This document shows positions 15,873-24,003 of a DNA stretch of 64,000 nucleotides, piece after piece (positions within the stretch are counted from its first letter, which is position 1; each line of letters begins with the position of its first letter). Source of the DNA: Pseudoflavitalea rhizosphaerae (GTDB lineage: Bacteria > Bacteroidota > Bacteroidia > Chitinophagales > Chitinophagaceae); NCBI RefSeq assembly GCF_003991355.1, contig NZ_RCSU01000009.1, forward strand, positions 186,001-250,000, given 5' to 3'. The notes beneath the pieces were generated by a model. It did not search any database. It had not been told where the DNA came from and worked only from the letters and a program-made list of their open reading frames with translations. The translations under genes and the position numbers were made by a program.

Positions 15873-17717
15873 CTAATCTGTCAGCTTTTTTGTTTTTATA
15901 ATGATGGCATTCGGACCATTTTTCCCGGTAGCCTCTTTTACACGGTCCGCTCCTTTGATGATATCAACCGAAATGATATTGTTCCTGTTGCTTTTCACGA
16001 AAACATTTCCCTGTTCACAACTCATCTCCTTGTCATCGATAATGATGATGGCATTCAGCAAACAAAGGTCATCATCGAAGAAATTTTTCTTCTTTTGTTC
16101 TGTAACAGTTCCGGACACCGCTTTGGTAGTGATCAATATCACGCCGTCTTTTCCCTTATCACCATAAATAGCTGTAGCGGAGTTCCCTTTCAGTATATTG
16201 ACCTGGGCAATAGTTGCCGGCGGGATCCTGTTCATTTCCTCCCTCGGGATGATTTTTCCATCAACAATGATCAGCGGCTCCACACCAATATCTTTCGCAT
16301 CGGCCTTATATCCAACAGCGGTGACACTGACCGTTTCTTTTACGCTGGCATCGGGCTTCAACTGCAGCATTACCGGATTTGAAGTTGATCCAACTGTTAT
16401 GGCCCCCTTCACATCCACCGGCCCATCCGTTACCAATACCACTTCTCCATTATCTACCGGTGGTTTTGGAGGAGCAGGCGGAGAGGGAACCGAACTGGGA
16501 GCTGCAGGAGGCGCCGGTACTGGCTTTCCGGAAACAGAAGGTGGCGGAGGAGGCGGAGGAGGAGTTGATATCTTTCCATATTTCTTTTCGAATGCCGCTT
16601 TCTGTTTAGGATCACCCAGATCAAATTTCTCTACTGTGCCATCCTTCAGGCGAATGGTCACCCGGTTATTCTTTTTGTGAATATCGATGCTTTCGATATT
16701 GCCGGATTTTGATTCAGGTTTGGTTGTATCAAAAATGATTTTATCCGCTTTCATGCGCGCCTTCAGTTGTCCGTTGACAATAGTGATCAGTTCTTCCTGT
16801 TCCACGGTTGTATCAGCAAAAACCTTTTCAGCAATGAGGCCGGAAGGAGAAGGCAGGTCGAGACGTGTTACGCTCCGGAATGCCAGCAACAATACGGCCA
16901 GCACGGGAACAATTAGCGCGAAGCGTAACAGATGTACGCTAGCACTCGTTTTTTTATTCATCATGACAATTCTTTTTTTGAGGGATGATAAATTGAAGTT
17001 ATTCGCCACGGAAAAAAACGACATCCCCGTTACTTTCAGCAACATATACTGGTACTGCTTCCTGTCTATCCCATTGGCCAGTACCTGGTGATCGGCTATG
17101 AATTCCAGGTTCTGCCTGATGGCATTGCGAAGCAACCATGCGAATGGATTATACCAGTTGATGATGCACAGCAATTCCCCCCACATCATATCAAGACTGT
17201 GACGCTGCTTCACATGAATGAATTCATGACGCAGGATCTCCCGCAACTCAGCTTCAGTATGCAGGTGCTTGTTGAGATAGATGGAACGGCCAAAAGAGAA
17301 CGGAACGATGCGCTTATCCACATGATAGAGCCTGGCTTCGTCGTCTGCCAGTAAAACCGCTCCGGACACGGCTTTTCTGAGACTCCAATACTGCCAGCAT
17401 AATCGCGCGGCCATAATGATACTACCCGCAGCCAGCACCAGCCCCCCGATGAACACAGGATCAGACCAGACCGAGCTTTCCTGCAATTCAAAACGGTAAG
17501 AGTATTGCTCCAGTACGGGGATAGCCCTGAGCCAGGCTTTATCATCCCCCTGGTGAAGCAGACCGGTAATATCGATGAATGGCACCAGGAACGCCATCGC
17601 AGGATATACCAGCAGGAAGAGCCGGTTCCAGCGATAGAAAGTGAGCCTGCGCAATAAGAGCCAGTAAAAGAACCAGGTAACGGCCAGGCCTATACTAAGT
17701 TTTAGAATGAAATCCAT
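15873..17717 (-). CDS. BlaR1-like M56 metallopeptidase with TonB-plug-like tail
   Basis: 614 residues. Three N-terminal transmembrane helices (about 5-22, 33-52, 88-108) are followed by a zinc peptidase motif HEFIH (164-168) and a further Glu in NLEFIADHQVL, then a fourth helix (about 265-283) and a long extracytoplasmic part. That part has a Pro-rich linker (about 390-430) and two copies of an IVDGK...ILKGxxA...GVILITTK element similar to the TonB-receptor plug. M56 proteins sense envelope signals and cleave BlaI-type repressors. The partner repressor lies just upstream, 17 bases away. The plug-like tail is common in Bacteroidota members and its role is unknown. Confidence 0.9.
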   Translation of the reverse strand: MDFILKLSIGLAVTWFFYWLLLRRLTFYRWNRLFLLVYPAMAFLVPFIDITGLLHQGDDKAWLRAIPVLEQYSYRFELQESSVWSDPVFIGGLVLAAGSIIMAARLCWQYWSLRKAVSGAVLLADDEARLYHVDKRIVPFSFGRSIYLNKHLHTEAELREILRHEFIHVKQRHSLDMMWGELLCIINWYNPFAWLLRNAIRQNLEFIADHQVLANGIDRKQYQYMLLKVTGMSFFSVANNFNLSSLKKRIVMMNKKTSASVHLLRFALIVPVLAVLLLAFRSVTRLDLPSPSGLIAEKVFADTTVEQEELITIVNGQLKARMKADKIIFDTTKPESKSGNIESIDIHKKNNRVTIRLKDGTVEKFDLGDPKQKAAFEKKYGKISTPPPPPPPPSVSGKPVPAPPAAPSSVPSPPAPPKPPVDNGEVVLVTDGPVDVKGAITVGSTSNPVMLQLKPDASVKETVSVTAVGYKADAKDIGVEPLIIVDGKIIPREEMNRIPPATIAQVNILKGNSATAIYGDKGKDGVILITTKAVSGTVTEQKKKNFFDDDLCLLNAIIIIDDKEMSCEQGNVFVKSNRNNIISVDIIKGADRVKEATGKNGPNAIIIKTKKLTD

Positions 17718-17734
17718 TGGAATGATTTATCAGG

Positions 17735-18091
17735 TTACTTGCCTTCGATCAGTTTCAGAATATCTTTCAGTTCCTCAGGGCTCAGTTGTTTCTGGTCCAC
17801 GAAGAAGTTCACCAACTCCTTATAAGAGTTATCGAAATAATTCTTCACCACGCTGTTCATGAATTTCTTTTTATACTCCTCTGAAGGGATAGCAGGATGG
17901 TATAAATAAGTATTCCCTGCCAGCCTGCTCTCCACATAACCTTTCTTCTCCAGGTTCTTTACAGTTGAAGCCAGTGTGGTGTAAGGAGGCTTCGGTTCAT
18001 CCAAATAGTCCAGCAACTGCTTCACGCTGCCGCTGCCTGCTCTCCAGACTGCCTTCATGGCTTCCTCTTCCTGGGGCGTTAATTTTTCCAT
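17735..18091 (-). CDS. BlaI/MecI-family transcriptional repressor
   Basis: 118 residues. The winged helix-turn-helix spans about 1-75, with EEEAMKAVWRAGSGSVKQLLDYL and YTTLASTVKNLEKKGYVESRLAGN, followed by a dimerisation tail. These repressors bind dyads at their own promoter and are inactivated through cleavage triggered by the BlaR1/M56 sensor encoded next. Two perfect TACGAA-N3-TTCGTA dyads lie directly upstream. No beta-lactamase gene is adjacent, so the regulated output may be the pair itself or distant genes. Confidence 0.94.
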   Translation of the reverse strand: MEKLTPQEEEAMKAVWRAGSGSVKQLLDYLDEPKPPYTTLASTVKNLEKKGYVESRLAGNTYLYHPAIPSEEYKKKFMNSVVKNYFDNSYKELVNFFVDQKQLSPEELKDILKLIEGK

Positions 18092-18094
18092 CTC

Positions 18095-18128
18095 TACGAA
18101 GTTTTCGTAAACCTACGAAATATTCGTA
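18095..18128 (-). promoter_or_regulatory. Tandem BlaI-type operators
   Basis: Two copies of TACGAA-N3-TTCGTA occur, at 18095-18109 (spacer GTT) and 18114-18128 (spacer ATA). They are centred 19 bases apart, about two helical turns, so dimers would sit on the same DNA face. The first ends 4 bases before the repressor start codon, so binding would block its promoter. The divergent thioredoxin-like gene starts about 65 bases away and may share control. Confidence 0.85.
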
Positions 18129-18192
18129 GACTACCAAAGTTTTTTCCGGTTAATTTTGGGAATTGCTCTAATCATTTAAATATGTCACTCTT

Positions 18193-18681
18193 ATGAAACA
18201 ATGGGTCCTTCTCCTCTGCACCGCGCTCCTGACCACCATGGCTATGGCGCAAACACCCAATGAACCGCCTTACAAACGTTTTCCTTCTGTACCGCCACTG
18301 CAGTTACTGATGAAAGACAGCAGCATCTTCACAAAAGACAAAGTGAAAAAACAACCATTGATCGTTATGTATTTCAGTCCGGGCTGCGATCATTGCCAAC
18401 ACCAGATGGAAGACATGATCAAAGACATGAGCAAATTCAAAGGCACCCAGATCATTCTGGCCACTTATCAGCCCTTCGAGGAAATAGATGAGTTCTATAA
18501 AAAATACCAACTCAGCAAGTATCCCAATATCACGATAGGAAGAGACAGCAAATACCTGCTGCCGCCTTTTTACAATATCCGCAGCCTGCCCTACCTGGCG
18601 CTGTATAATAAGAAGGGTGACCTGCTCACCACTTATGAAGGGAATGTGAAAGTGGCAAAGCTTGTACAAGCCTTTAAATAA
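18193..18681 (+). CDS. Secreted thioredoxin-like (TlpA-type) protein
   Basis: 162 residues. A signal peptide (1-19, cleaved after AMA) precedes a thioredoxin fold with the active-site motif CDHC (Cys65, Cys68) after MYFSPG, and a cis-Pro segment IRSLPYLALY near residue 137. It probably reduces or isomerises disulfides, or reduces peroxides, in the periplasm. It is divergent from the BlaI repressor, with the repressor's operators in the shared intergenic region. Its own promoter is not obvious. Confidence 0.9.
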   Translation: MKQWVLLLCTALLTTMAMAQTPNEPPYKRFPSVPPLQLLMKDSSIFTKDKVKKQPLIVMYFSPGCDHCQHQMEDMIKDMSKFKGTQIILATYQPFEEIDEFYKKYQLSKYPNITIGRDSKYLLPPFYNIRSLPYLALYNKKGDLLTTYEGNVKVAKLVQAFK

Positions 18682-18696
18682 CTACCCCAACTTCCC

Positions 18697-18704
18697 TACC
18701 TTTG
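18697..18704 (+). promoter_or_regulatory. -7 promoter box of mdh
   Basis: TACCTTTG matches TAnnTTTG, with a TTTA at 18673-18676 about 20 bases upstream in place of TTTG. It lies 42 bases before the chosen mdh start and inside the alternative upstream ORF extension, which argues for the inner start. Confidence 0.6.
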
Positions 18705-18746
18705 CCCTCGCAAACATTGAATCACATTATAAAAAATTGTTTTCAG

Positions 18747-19676
18747 ATGAAAGTAACTGTTGTAGGCGCCGGCGCCGTAGGTGCAACCTGTGCCGATAAT
18801 ATCGCCCGTAAGGAACTGGCCACAGAACTGGTATTGCTGGATATCAAAGAAGGACTGGCCGAAGGAAAAGCGCAGGACATGATGCAAACCGCCACCCTCC
18901 TGGGCTTCGACACCAGGATCACTGGCAGCACCAACGATTATGCTAAGACCGCCGGTTCCGATGTGGTGGTGATCACTTCAGGTCTTCCCCGCAAACCAGG
19001 TATGACCCGCGAAGAACTGATCGGCACCAATGCAGGTATCGTAAAGAATGTGTGCGAGAACATCCTGAAACATTCTCCCAATGCCATCATCATCGTGATC
19101 AGCAATCCGATGGACACCATGACTTACCTGGCGCTGACTGCAACAGGCCTCCCCAAGAACCGCATCATTGGTATGGGCGGTACACTGGACAGCTCACGCT
19201 TCAAATATCAACTGAGCCAACACCTCAACTGCAGCCCTTCTGATCTGAATGCAGTAGTGGTTGGCGGTCATGGCGACACAACCATGATCCCACTGATCCG
19301 CTTTGCTACCTGGAACAGTGTTCCTGTTACCAACTTCCTCAGCGAAGAACAACAAAAACAAATCGTTGCCGACACAATGGTTGGTGGAGCTACACTCACC
19401 AAACTGATCGGAACATCTGCATGGTATGCACCTGGCGCTGCCGGAGCTGCACTGGTAGAAAGCATCGTGCGTGATGAAAAGAAACTCTTCACCTGCTGCG
19501 TATCGCTGGAAGGCGAATACGGCCAGAAAGATATCTGCCTGGGTGTGCCTGTGACCATCGGCCGCAATGGCTGGGAGAAGATCGTTGACTTCAAACTGAA
19601 CGCGGAAGAACAAGCGCTGTTCAACAAGAGCGCTGATGCCGTGAGAAGCATGAACGATGTGTTGAAGACTCTCTAA
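18747..19676 (+). CDS. mdh: Malate dehydrogenase
   Basis: 309 residues from MKVTVVGAGAVG. It has the NAD-binding GAGAVGATCADNIA Rossmann loop and LVLLDIKEGLAEGKAQDM. The substrate loop GLPRKPGMTREELI has the Arg that marks malate rather than lactate specificity. Catalytic His is in VVVGGHGDTTMIPL, and Asp/Arg sit in the KNRIIGMGGTLDSSRFK region. It interconverts malate and oxaloacetate in the TCA cycle. The frame extends 15 codons upstream but overlaps the -7 box. Monocistronic with a strong terminator. Confidence 0.96.
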   Translation: MKVTVVGAGAVGATCADNIARKELATELVLLDIKEGLAEGKAQDMMQTATLLGFDTRITGSTNDYAKTAGSDVVVITSGLPRKPGMTREELIGTNAGIVKNVCENILKHSPNAIIIVISNPMDTMTYLALTATGLPKNRIIGMGGTLDSSRFKYQLSQHLNCSPSDLNAVVVGGHGDTTMIPLIRFATWNSVPVTNFLSEEQQKQIVADTMVGGATLTKLIGTSAWYAPGAAGAALVESIVRDEKKLFTCCVSLEGEYGQKDICLGVPVTIGRNGWEKIVDFKLNAEEQALFNKSADAVRSMNDVLKTL

Positions 19677-19696
19677 TCAGTTTATTATATTCTTTG

Positions 19697-19737
19697 GGAA
19701 CGCGTATCATTCTAGATGGTACGCGTTCTTTTTTTTT
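19697..19737 (+). terminator. Rho-independent terminator of mdh
   Basis: GAACGCGTA pairs with TACGCGTTC, extended by further imperfect pairing, with TTCTAGA at the loop. A run of nine T follows. Confidence 0.9.
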
Positions 19738-19751
19738 CAGGTTATCGCGAT

Positions 19752-19884
19752 GGGGGTACTTGATGCGGGCTGTAAAACAAACCAACGCGGGAGGATTTTT
19801 TCAGCTGTGAATAAGTGAGATGGAACTGATGTACTGAGCCGGGCCTTATCGCTTTTGTTTTGAAGGCCCGCATCAAGTACCCCC
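19752..19884. repeat. Long interrupted hairpin in gene-free DNA
   Basis: The arms 19752-19770 and 19866-19884 are perfectly complementary over 19 bp (GGGGGTACTTGATGCGGGC). After a 3/4-base internal loop the pairing continues with AAAACAAA (19774-19781) and TTTGTTTT (19854-19861). The result is a roughly 30-base-armed stem with a 72-base loop. It is not related to the palindromic repeat family elsewhere in the window. Confidence 0.75.
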
Positions 19885-20444
19885 GTTGCTCTCTTTCCCG
19901 ATAGTACATCATCTAATGATACACGATTTATAGATACGCTGAGTTATTCAGAATATGATATCAATTACAACTATCCGTTATTATCACCAAAGCTACCAGA
20001 CCTCAAGCCTGCTCCACCCGCACTGAAACACACTCAGGCGTCCTATGCCCAATTTAATCGGCAATGATAGCACCGCAAACACCCCTTGCCTCCATCCGTC
20101 AGCACTGATGCGTCCACGGTTCATGCGGCGAGTGTTATGAAAATTCAGTCCTCGGAAACATAAGCGATGAAGCCCGGCCCAGTTCTACCGCCCAATCTTA
20201 CCAACCCACAGCTAATCAATAATCCTCCCGCGGCGGTTTGTTTCCCAGACCTAATTTTTATAACCCGAGCCGCGCCAAAACCCGAGCCCCTTTCCTGCCT
20301 CATCCGTCAAAAAGCCGTATTCATCATAAATATCTGCCTGTTGGTGTGTGGAGATAAAAAAATATTGAAATTTTGTCCTCTGCTGTAAATCCATTTCGTC
20401 ATTAGCCTGATGGCAAGCATTGTTTCAAATTAAAAAAACTGATC

Positions 20445-20804
20445 ATGAAAGAGTTTATGTTCATTTTCACAGGCCCCACTTATGACGAACTGAATATGAG
20501 TGCGGAAGAAGCGCAGTCGCAAATGATGAAATGGTTCAGCCGGATGGATGATCTAAAGGCAAAAGGATTGTATGTGGAAGGCCACCCATTGCTACCCGAC
20601 AGCAAGCGGCTGACAGGTGTTAACAAGGTAGTGACCGATGGGTCCTTTGCTGAAAGCAAGGAGTTGGTTGGCGGCTACCTGATTGTGAAAGCAAAAGATT
20701 TTAAACAGGCCGTTGAGACAGCCAAAGGCTTCCCCGATTTTGATTTGAACGGAACAGTGGAAGTACGGGAATGCGTGGACCTCTCTGGTGTGTACGACAA
20801 TTAA
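20445..20804 (+). CDS. YCII-related (DGPF) domain protein
   Basis: 119 residues covering one YCII/DGPF domain: MKEFMFIFTGPTYDELNMSAEE start, a central helix MMKWFSRMDDLKAKG, and DGSFAESKELVGGYLIVKAKDFKQAVETAKGFP, the signature DG-F...E-GGY-I motif. The domain is a ferredoxin-like fold of uncertain function that is typically encoded beside ECF sigma factors. A decayed sigma-factor remnant follows 486 bases downstream. It directly precedes the VOC gene with a 10-base gap. Confidence 0.9.
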   Translation: MKEFMFIFTGPTYDELNMSAEEAQSQMMKWFSRMDDLKAKGLYVEGHPLLPDSKRLTGVNKVVTDGSFAESKELVGGYLIVKAKDFKQAVETAKGFPDFDLNGTVEVRECVDLSGVYDN

Positions 20805-20814
20805 AACAATTACC

Positions 20815-21234
20815 ATGGAAAGGGAAACAGCTCCGATACGCCGATCAGTAAACTCCTATGGTATGACAGGAAAAATGCTGAACTGGTTTGAATTACCCGT
20901 GTCCGATTTCCAGCGGGCTAAAAAATTCTATGAGCAGATCCTGAACATCAGGATGGATACGGAAGATGCAGGCGCATACAAAATGGGCTTTTTCCCTTTT
21001 CAAAATGGCAAACCTGCGGGATGTATCACGCATGGCTATGGATGCATTCCCGATAATACAGGCACACTTATTTATTTGAATGGCAATCCCGATCTCTCCG
21101 TCATTCTCGCGAGGGTGGAAGCGGCAGGCGGAAAAATAATACTTCCCAAAACCGCTGTGGGAGCCAATTTCGGATACTTCGCCCATTTTGAAGATACGGA
21201 AGGCAACAAAGTGGGCCTTCACTCTGAGAACTGA
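20815..21234 (+). CDS. VOC (glyoxalase/bleomycin-resistance) family protein
   Basis: 139 residues from ATG at 20815. An upstream in-frame GTG/ATG region overlaps the YCII gene. It has a single vicinal-oxygen-chelate module: LNWFELPVSDFQRAKKFYEQIL, the internal GCITHGYGCIPDNTGTLIYLN strand, and EAAGGKIILPKTAVGANFGYFAHFEDTEGNKVGLHS. It has an enzyme-like pattern of possible metal ligands (His, Glu), but the substrate is unknown. It forms a YCII-VOC unit followed by a sigma-factor pseudogene, a known neighbourhood type. Confidence 0.9.
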   Translation: MERETAPIRRSVNSYGMTGKMLNWFELPVSDFQRAKKFYEQILNIRMDTEDAGAYKMGFFPFQNGKPAGCITHGYGCIPDNTGTLIYLNGNPDLSVILARVEAAGGKIILPKTAVGANFGYFAHFEDTEGNKVGLHSEN

Positions 21235-21271
21235 TCACTCATGTCTGCGTCATCTTCACATCCACTGGTAG

Positions 21272-21589
21272 ATCACCTGGCTGCGCATGCTGAAACTCTA
21301 TGATCTGCTGGCTGAACAGAAACTTTCTCCCATCGTATTCCTCAACAGGGCTGTGGTGAAGGCGTAGCTTGAATTGTATAGCCAGGGCCTGGAAGATATT
21401 TGGAACATAAAGAACATTGAAAGATTGCTGGCATCGCAATACATTTATTGCGCAGTGCTGGGAGATATTTATTTACGCTCAGGAGAAAAAGCACACGCTA
21501 AAAAATATCTCACACAAGCGATGGAGATGACGCACAGTATCGCAGAGAAAAAACTCATCTCCCAGAAAATAGAAAAATGTAATTGATCA
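21272..21589 (+). pseudogene. Remnant of SigJ-like ECF sigma factor (DUF6596)
   Basis: Only the C-terminal tail of a long ECF sigma factor remains. Frame translation gives WLRMLKLYDLLAEQKLSPIV, then FLNRAVVKA, an in-frame TAG at 21365-21367, then LELYSQGLEDIW and the TPR-like ending ILAYLRSGEKAHAKKYL-type helix and LISQKIEKCN. The match to the 'SP-V-LNRAVA' motif of this family is clear. The sigma-2 and sigma-4 domains are missing, the first part is gone, and a stop interrupts the tail. A 70-codon TTG-started ORF (21374-21586) is just the end of this remnant. Confidence 0.72.
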
Positions 21590-21601
21590 GGGTGAGCCCA
21601 G

Positions 21602-21707
21602 TCAGTCGCTCGCCTCTGGCGAGTGACTTGTATTTAGTCGCCTCCGGCGACGCGGTGTTCGCCGGAGGCGAACAATTATAAGTCACTCGCCAGAGGCGAG
21701 CGACTGG
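21602..21707. repeat. Nested palindromic repeat, copy C
   Basis: The outer arms 21603-21629 and 21680-21706 are perfectly complementary over 27 bp and contain CTCGCCTCTGGCGAG. The T in this arm is matched by A in the other (CGCCAGAGG), a compensated change relative to copies A and E. An inner hairpin is present as in copy A. It lies between the sigma remnant and the convergent glycosyltransferase gene, whose stop is 12 bases away. Confidence 0.93.
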
Positions 21708-21718
21708 CAACTGCGAAA

Positions 21719-22726
21719 TTATTTTCTTCTCCCCAGTCTTTCTTTCACCTTCTCATACACGGATTCTGCGGTGATAAGCTCCATGCATTTGAAATGTTTC
21801 TTCGGGCATTTATCATAACCGATCTTGGAACAGGGCCGGCAGCTCAATCCCTTCACCTCCATGATATCGAACATGGAAGACGCGCCGGGCGCAGCTTTCG
21901 GATAATAAGGATACATTCCGAATTCCGGCACTGTATTGCCCCAGATGGAAATGACGGGTTTGCGGAAGGCTGATGCTATATGCATCAGGCCTGTATCATT
22001 GGAGATGATCAGCTTTGCCCTGCGCACCAGGTCGGCAGATTCATTGATATTGAATTTGCCGCATGCATTATAGATCTTCACAGGATCGAGGGCAGCAATC
22101 GCATCGCCCTCCTCCCTGTCTTCTTTCCCTCCCAGTAAAATAATGGGATGATCGATGATGGAGCAAAGCTCTTTCAATTTGTGCAGCGGGTACTTCTTTG
22201 TGTTCAGCGCAGCGCCGATCACCACGCCAATGTATCCTGCATGATGCGAAGCGGGGATATCCTCTTCCTTCACCTGGTCCTTTTCAGGAATGAAATAATC
22301 CAGACCCTGGCCGTCATTTATTATATTGAAGGATTTCAGTGTATCGAGATAACGCTCCACGATATGCACATCCGGCATGCGATTGATCTTGAAACTGGTG
22401 AGCAGCCATTTTTTGATATTGAGCTTATCGAAAGAAAAAGATTGCTTGTCGAGCGCCCGCTTCACACGCAATGTGCGCAGGTTATGATGCAGGTCTATCA
22501 CGTAATCGAAATCCTCATCCTGCAATTTGTTGATCACAGCATCGAGGTCATTCTCCAATGTATGGATCTTATCGATATAAGGATTGGCAGCCAGTACCGG
22601 CAGGAATGCCTTCTTGGTCAGATAATGCACTTCGGCAGTGACTGCCTGCTTTTTCAGACAGCGGACCACCGGAGTGGTTAAAACAATATCACCGATAGAA
22701 GAAAATCGAACGATCAGAAACTTCAT
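21719..22726 (-). CDS. Glycosyltransferase family 9 (heptosyltransferase-like)
   Basis: 335 residues. It begins MKFLIVRFSSIGDIVLTTPVVRCLK, the typical GT9 start, and has GVVIGAALNTKKYPLHKLKELC, SNDTGLMHIASAFRKPVISIWGNT (ADP-sugar binding signature) and CRPCSKIGYDKCPKKHFKCM near the end. It would add a heptose or other sugar to LPS core at the inner membrane. It is last in the minus-strand unit DAACS-DedA-MFS-GT9, 39 bases after the MFS gene. Confidence 0.93.
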   Translation of the reverse strand: MKFLIVRFSSIGDIVLTTPVVRCLKKQAVTAEVHYLTKKAFLPVLAANPYIDKIHTLENDLDAVINKLQDEDFDYVIDLHHNLRTLRVKRALDKQSFSFDKLNIKKWLLTSFKINRMPDVHIVERYLDTLKSFNIINDGQGLDYFIPEKDQVKEEDIPASHHAGYIGVVIGAALNTKKYPLHKLKELCSIIDHPIILLGGKEDREEGDAIAALDPVKIYNACGKFNINESADLVRRAKLIISNDTGLMHIASAFRKPVISIWGNTVPEFGMYPYYPKAAPGASSMFDIMEVKGLSCRPCSKIGYDKCPKKHFKCMELITAESVYEKVKERLGRRK

Positions 22727-22765
22727 TGATTCAAAATTAAGACAGAAGCCATTACCCGCTCCTTA

Positions 22766-23998
22766 TCACTCTTCCACAAAATTCAGGTCTTTCCCGAAAG
22801 TCTCTTTGGTCATAGCCGCAGCGATCAACGTAACGGCCATCAGGATGATGGCTGCATACATACCCCCCTGCACATATCCAACACCCTCAATTCCACGCAG
22901 CCATTTGAAGAGCGGAATGATGGCGATGGCCAGCAGGCCGCGCACCATATTGGGAATGGTGGTGGCAGCAGTTGCACGCAGGTTGGTTCCGAACTGTTCG
23001 GCGCCCATAGTAACGAAGATGGCCCAGAAACCAGTGCCAAAGCCCAGTCCGGCGCATACCCAGTACATTGCAGAAGCAGTACTGTTCCAGAGAACAGTAA
23101 AGTAAAGCACCATAAAGAAAATGGTGATGCCATAGAAAAGGAACAATGCCTTTTTTCGACTGCGGAACCACTGGCTCACAAAACCGATGATGATATCACC
23201 GGCAGAGATGGCTGCATAGGCGAACATGATCGCTTTTCCGGAGTCCACTTTTTCCTTTATGCCGAAATGTTCCGCAAATTCTTTGGAGAAGGTAACCAGC
23301 ACGCCGATCACAAACCAGGTGGGTAACCCGATCAGGATGGCGAGGATATATCTTTTAAGGCGGTCGCCATTAGAGAAAAGCATGAAAAAGCTGCCGCGTT
23401 TCACATTCAGTTTCTTTACTTCATTGAACATACCTGATTCGAATACGGAGATACGAAGCAGGAGTAATGCCAGTCCGAGACCGCCGCCAATGAAATAACA
23501 GGTGCGCCAGTGAAAATTCTCTTTTACGATAAAGGCAACCACAGCTCCGGTGAGACCGATGCCTGCCACCATCGAAGTAGCGATGCCTCTTTTTTCTTTG
23601 GGAGTCATTTCAGAAACCAGGGTGATGCCTGCTCCGAGCTCACCTGCAAGACCAACACCCGCAATGAAGCGTACCATCGCATATTGGTCTACGGTAGTAA
23701 CGAGTCCATTTGCGATATTGGCGAGTGAATACAAGATGATGGAACCGAACAATACACTGAGCCTTCCTTTTTTATCGCCCAGCATACCCCAGAGGATACC
23801 GCCAATGAGCAGCCCTCCCATTTGCCAGCTGATGATGCTTTCGCCGTCAGTGGTGAGTTGTTCGGGGGTTAATCCCAGTGAGGTAAGGCTTTCCACGCGG
23901 ATAATACTGAACAGTAACAGGTCATAGATGTCTACGAAGTAGCCGAGGGCTGCAACAATCACTGTTACATTGAAAATAGAATTGGATTTGGGTTGCAT
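22766..23998 (-). CDS. MFS transporter, metabolite:H+ symporter type
   Basis: 410 residues with about 12 transmembrane segments. Two sugar/metabolite-porter signatures are visible: GDKKGRLSVLFGSI after helix 2, and RFIAGVGLAGELGAGITLVSE with MTPKEKRG. The substrate is not clear. The family includes dicarboxylate, shikimate and aromatic acid porters. It follows DedA by 5 bases. No transcriptional start is seen between them. Confidence 0.9.
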   Translation of the reverse strand: MQPKSNSIFNVTVIVAALGYFVDIYDLLLFSIIRVESLTSLGLTPEQLTTDGESIISWQMGGLLIGGILWGMLGDKKGRLSVLFGSIILYSLANIANGLVTTVDQYAMVRFIAGVGLAGELGAGITLVSEMTPKEKRGIATSMVAGIGLTGAVVAFIVKENFHWRTCYFIGGGLGLALLLLRISVFESGMFNEVKKLNVKRGSFFMLFSNGDRLKRYILAILIGLPTWFVIGVLVTFSKEFAEHFGIKEKVDSGKAIMFAYAAISAGDIIIGFVSQWFRSRKKALFLFYGITIFFMVLYFTVLWNSTASAMYWVCAGLGFGTGFWAIFVTMGAEQFGTNLRATAATTIPNMVRGLLAIAIIPLFKWLRGIEGVGYVQGGMYAAIILMAVTLIAAAMTKETFGKDLNFVEE

Positions 23999-24003
23999 AG
24001 AAC

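Larger units (their letters stand above)
19677..20444. other. Gene-poor intergenic stretch of 768 bases
   Basis: After the mdh terminator no convincing gene is seen on either strand up to the YCII gene. The only ORF of note (73 codons at 20167) has no recognisable features. The stretch holds a long hairpin at 19752-19884 and a 12-bp inverted pair (CGCGGGAGGATT at 19786-19797 and its complement at 20221-20232). It may be a decayed gene or element, or an untranslated RNA locus. Confidence 0.6.

Noticed and set aside
20167-20388. 73-codon plus-strand frame in the gene-poor stretch
   Set aside because: No ribosome site, no similarity, biased to Pro/Leu. Treated as chance in decayed DNA.
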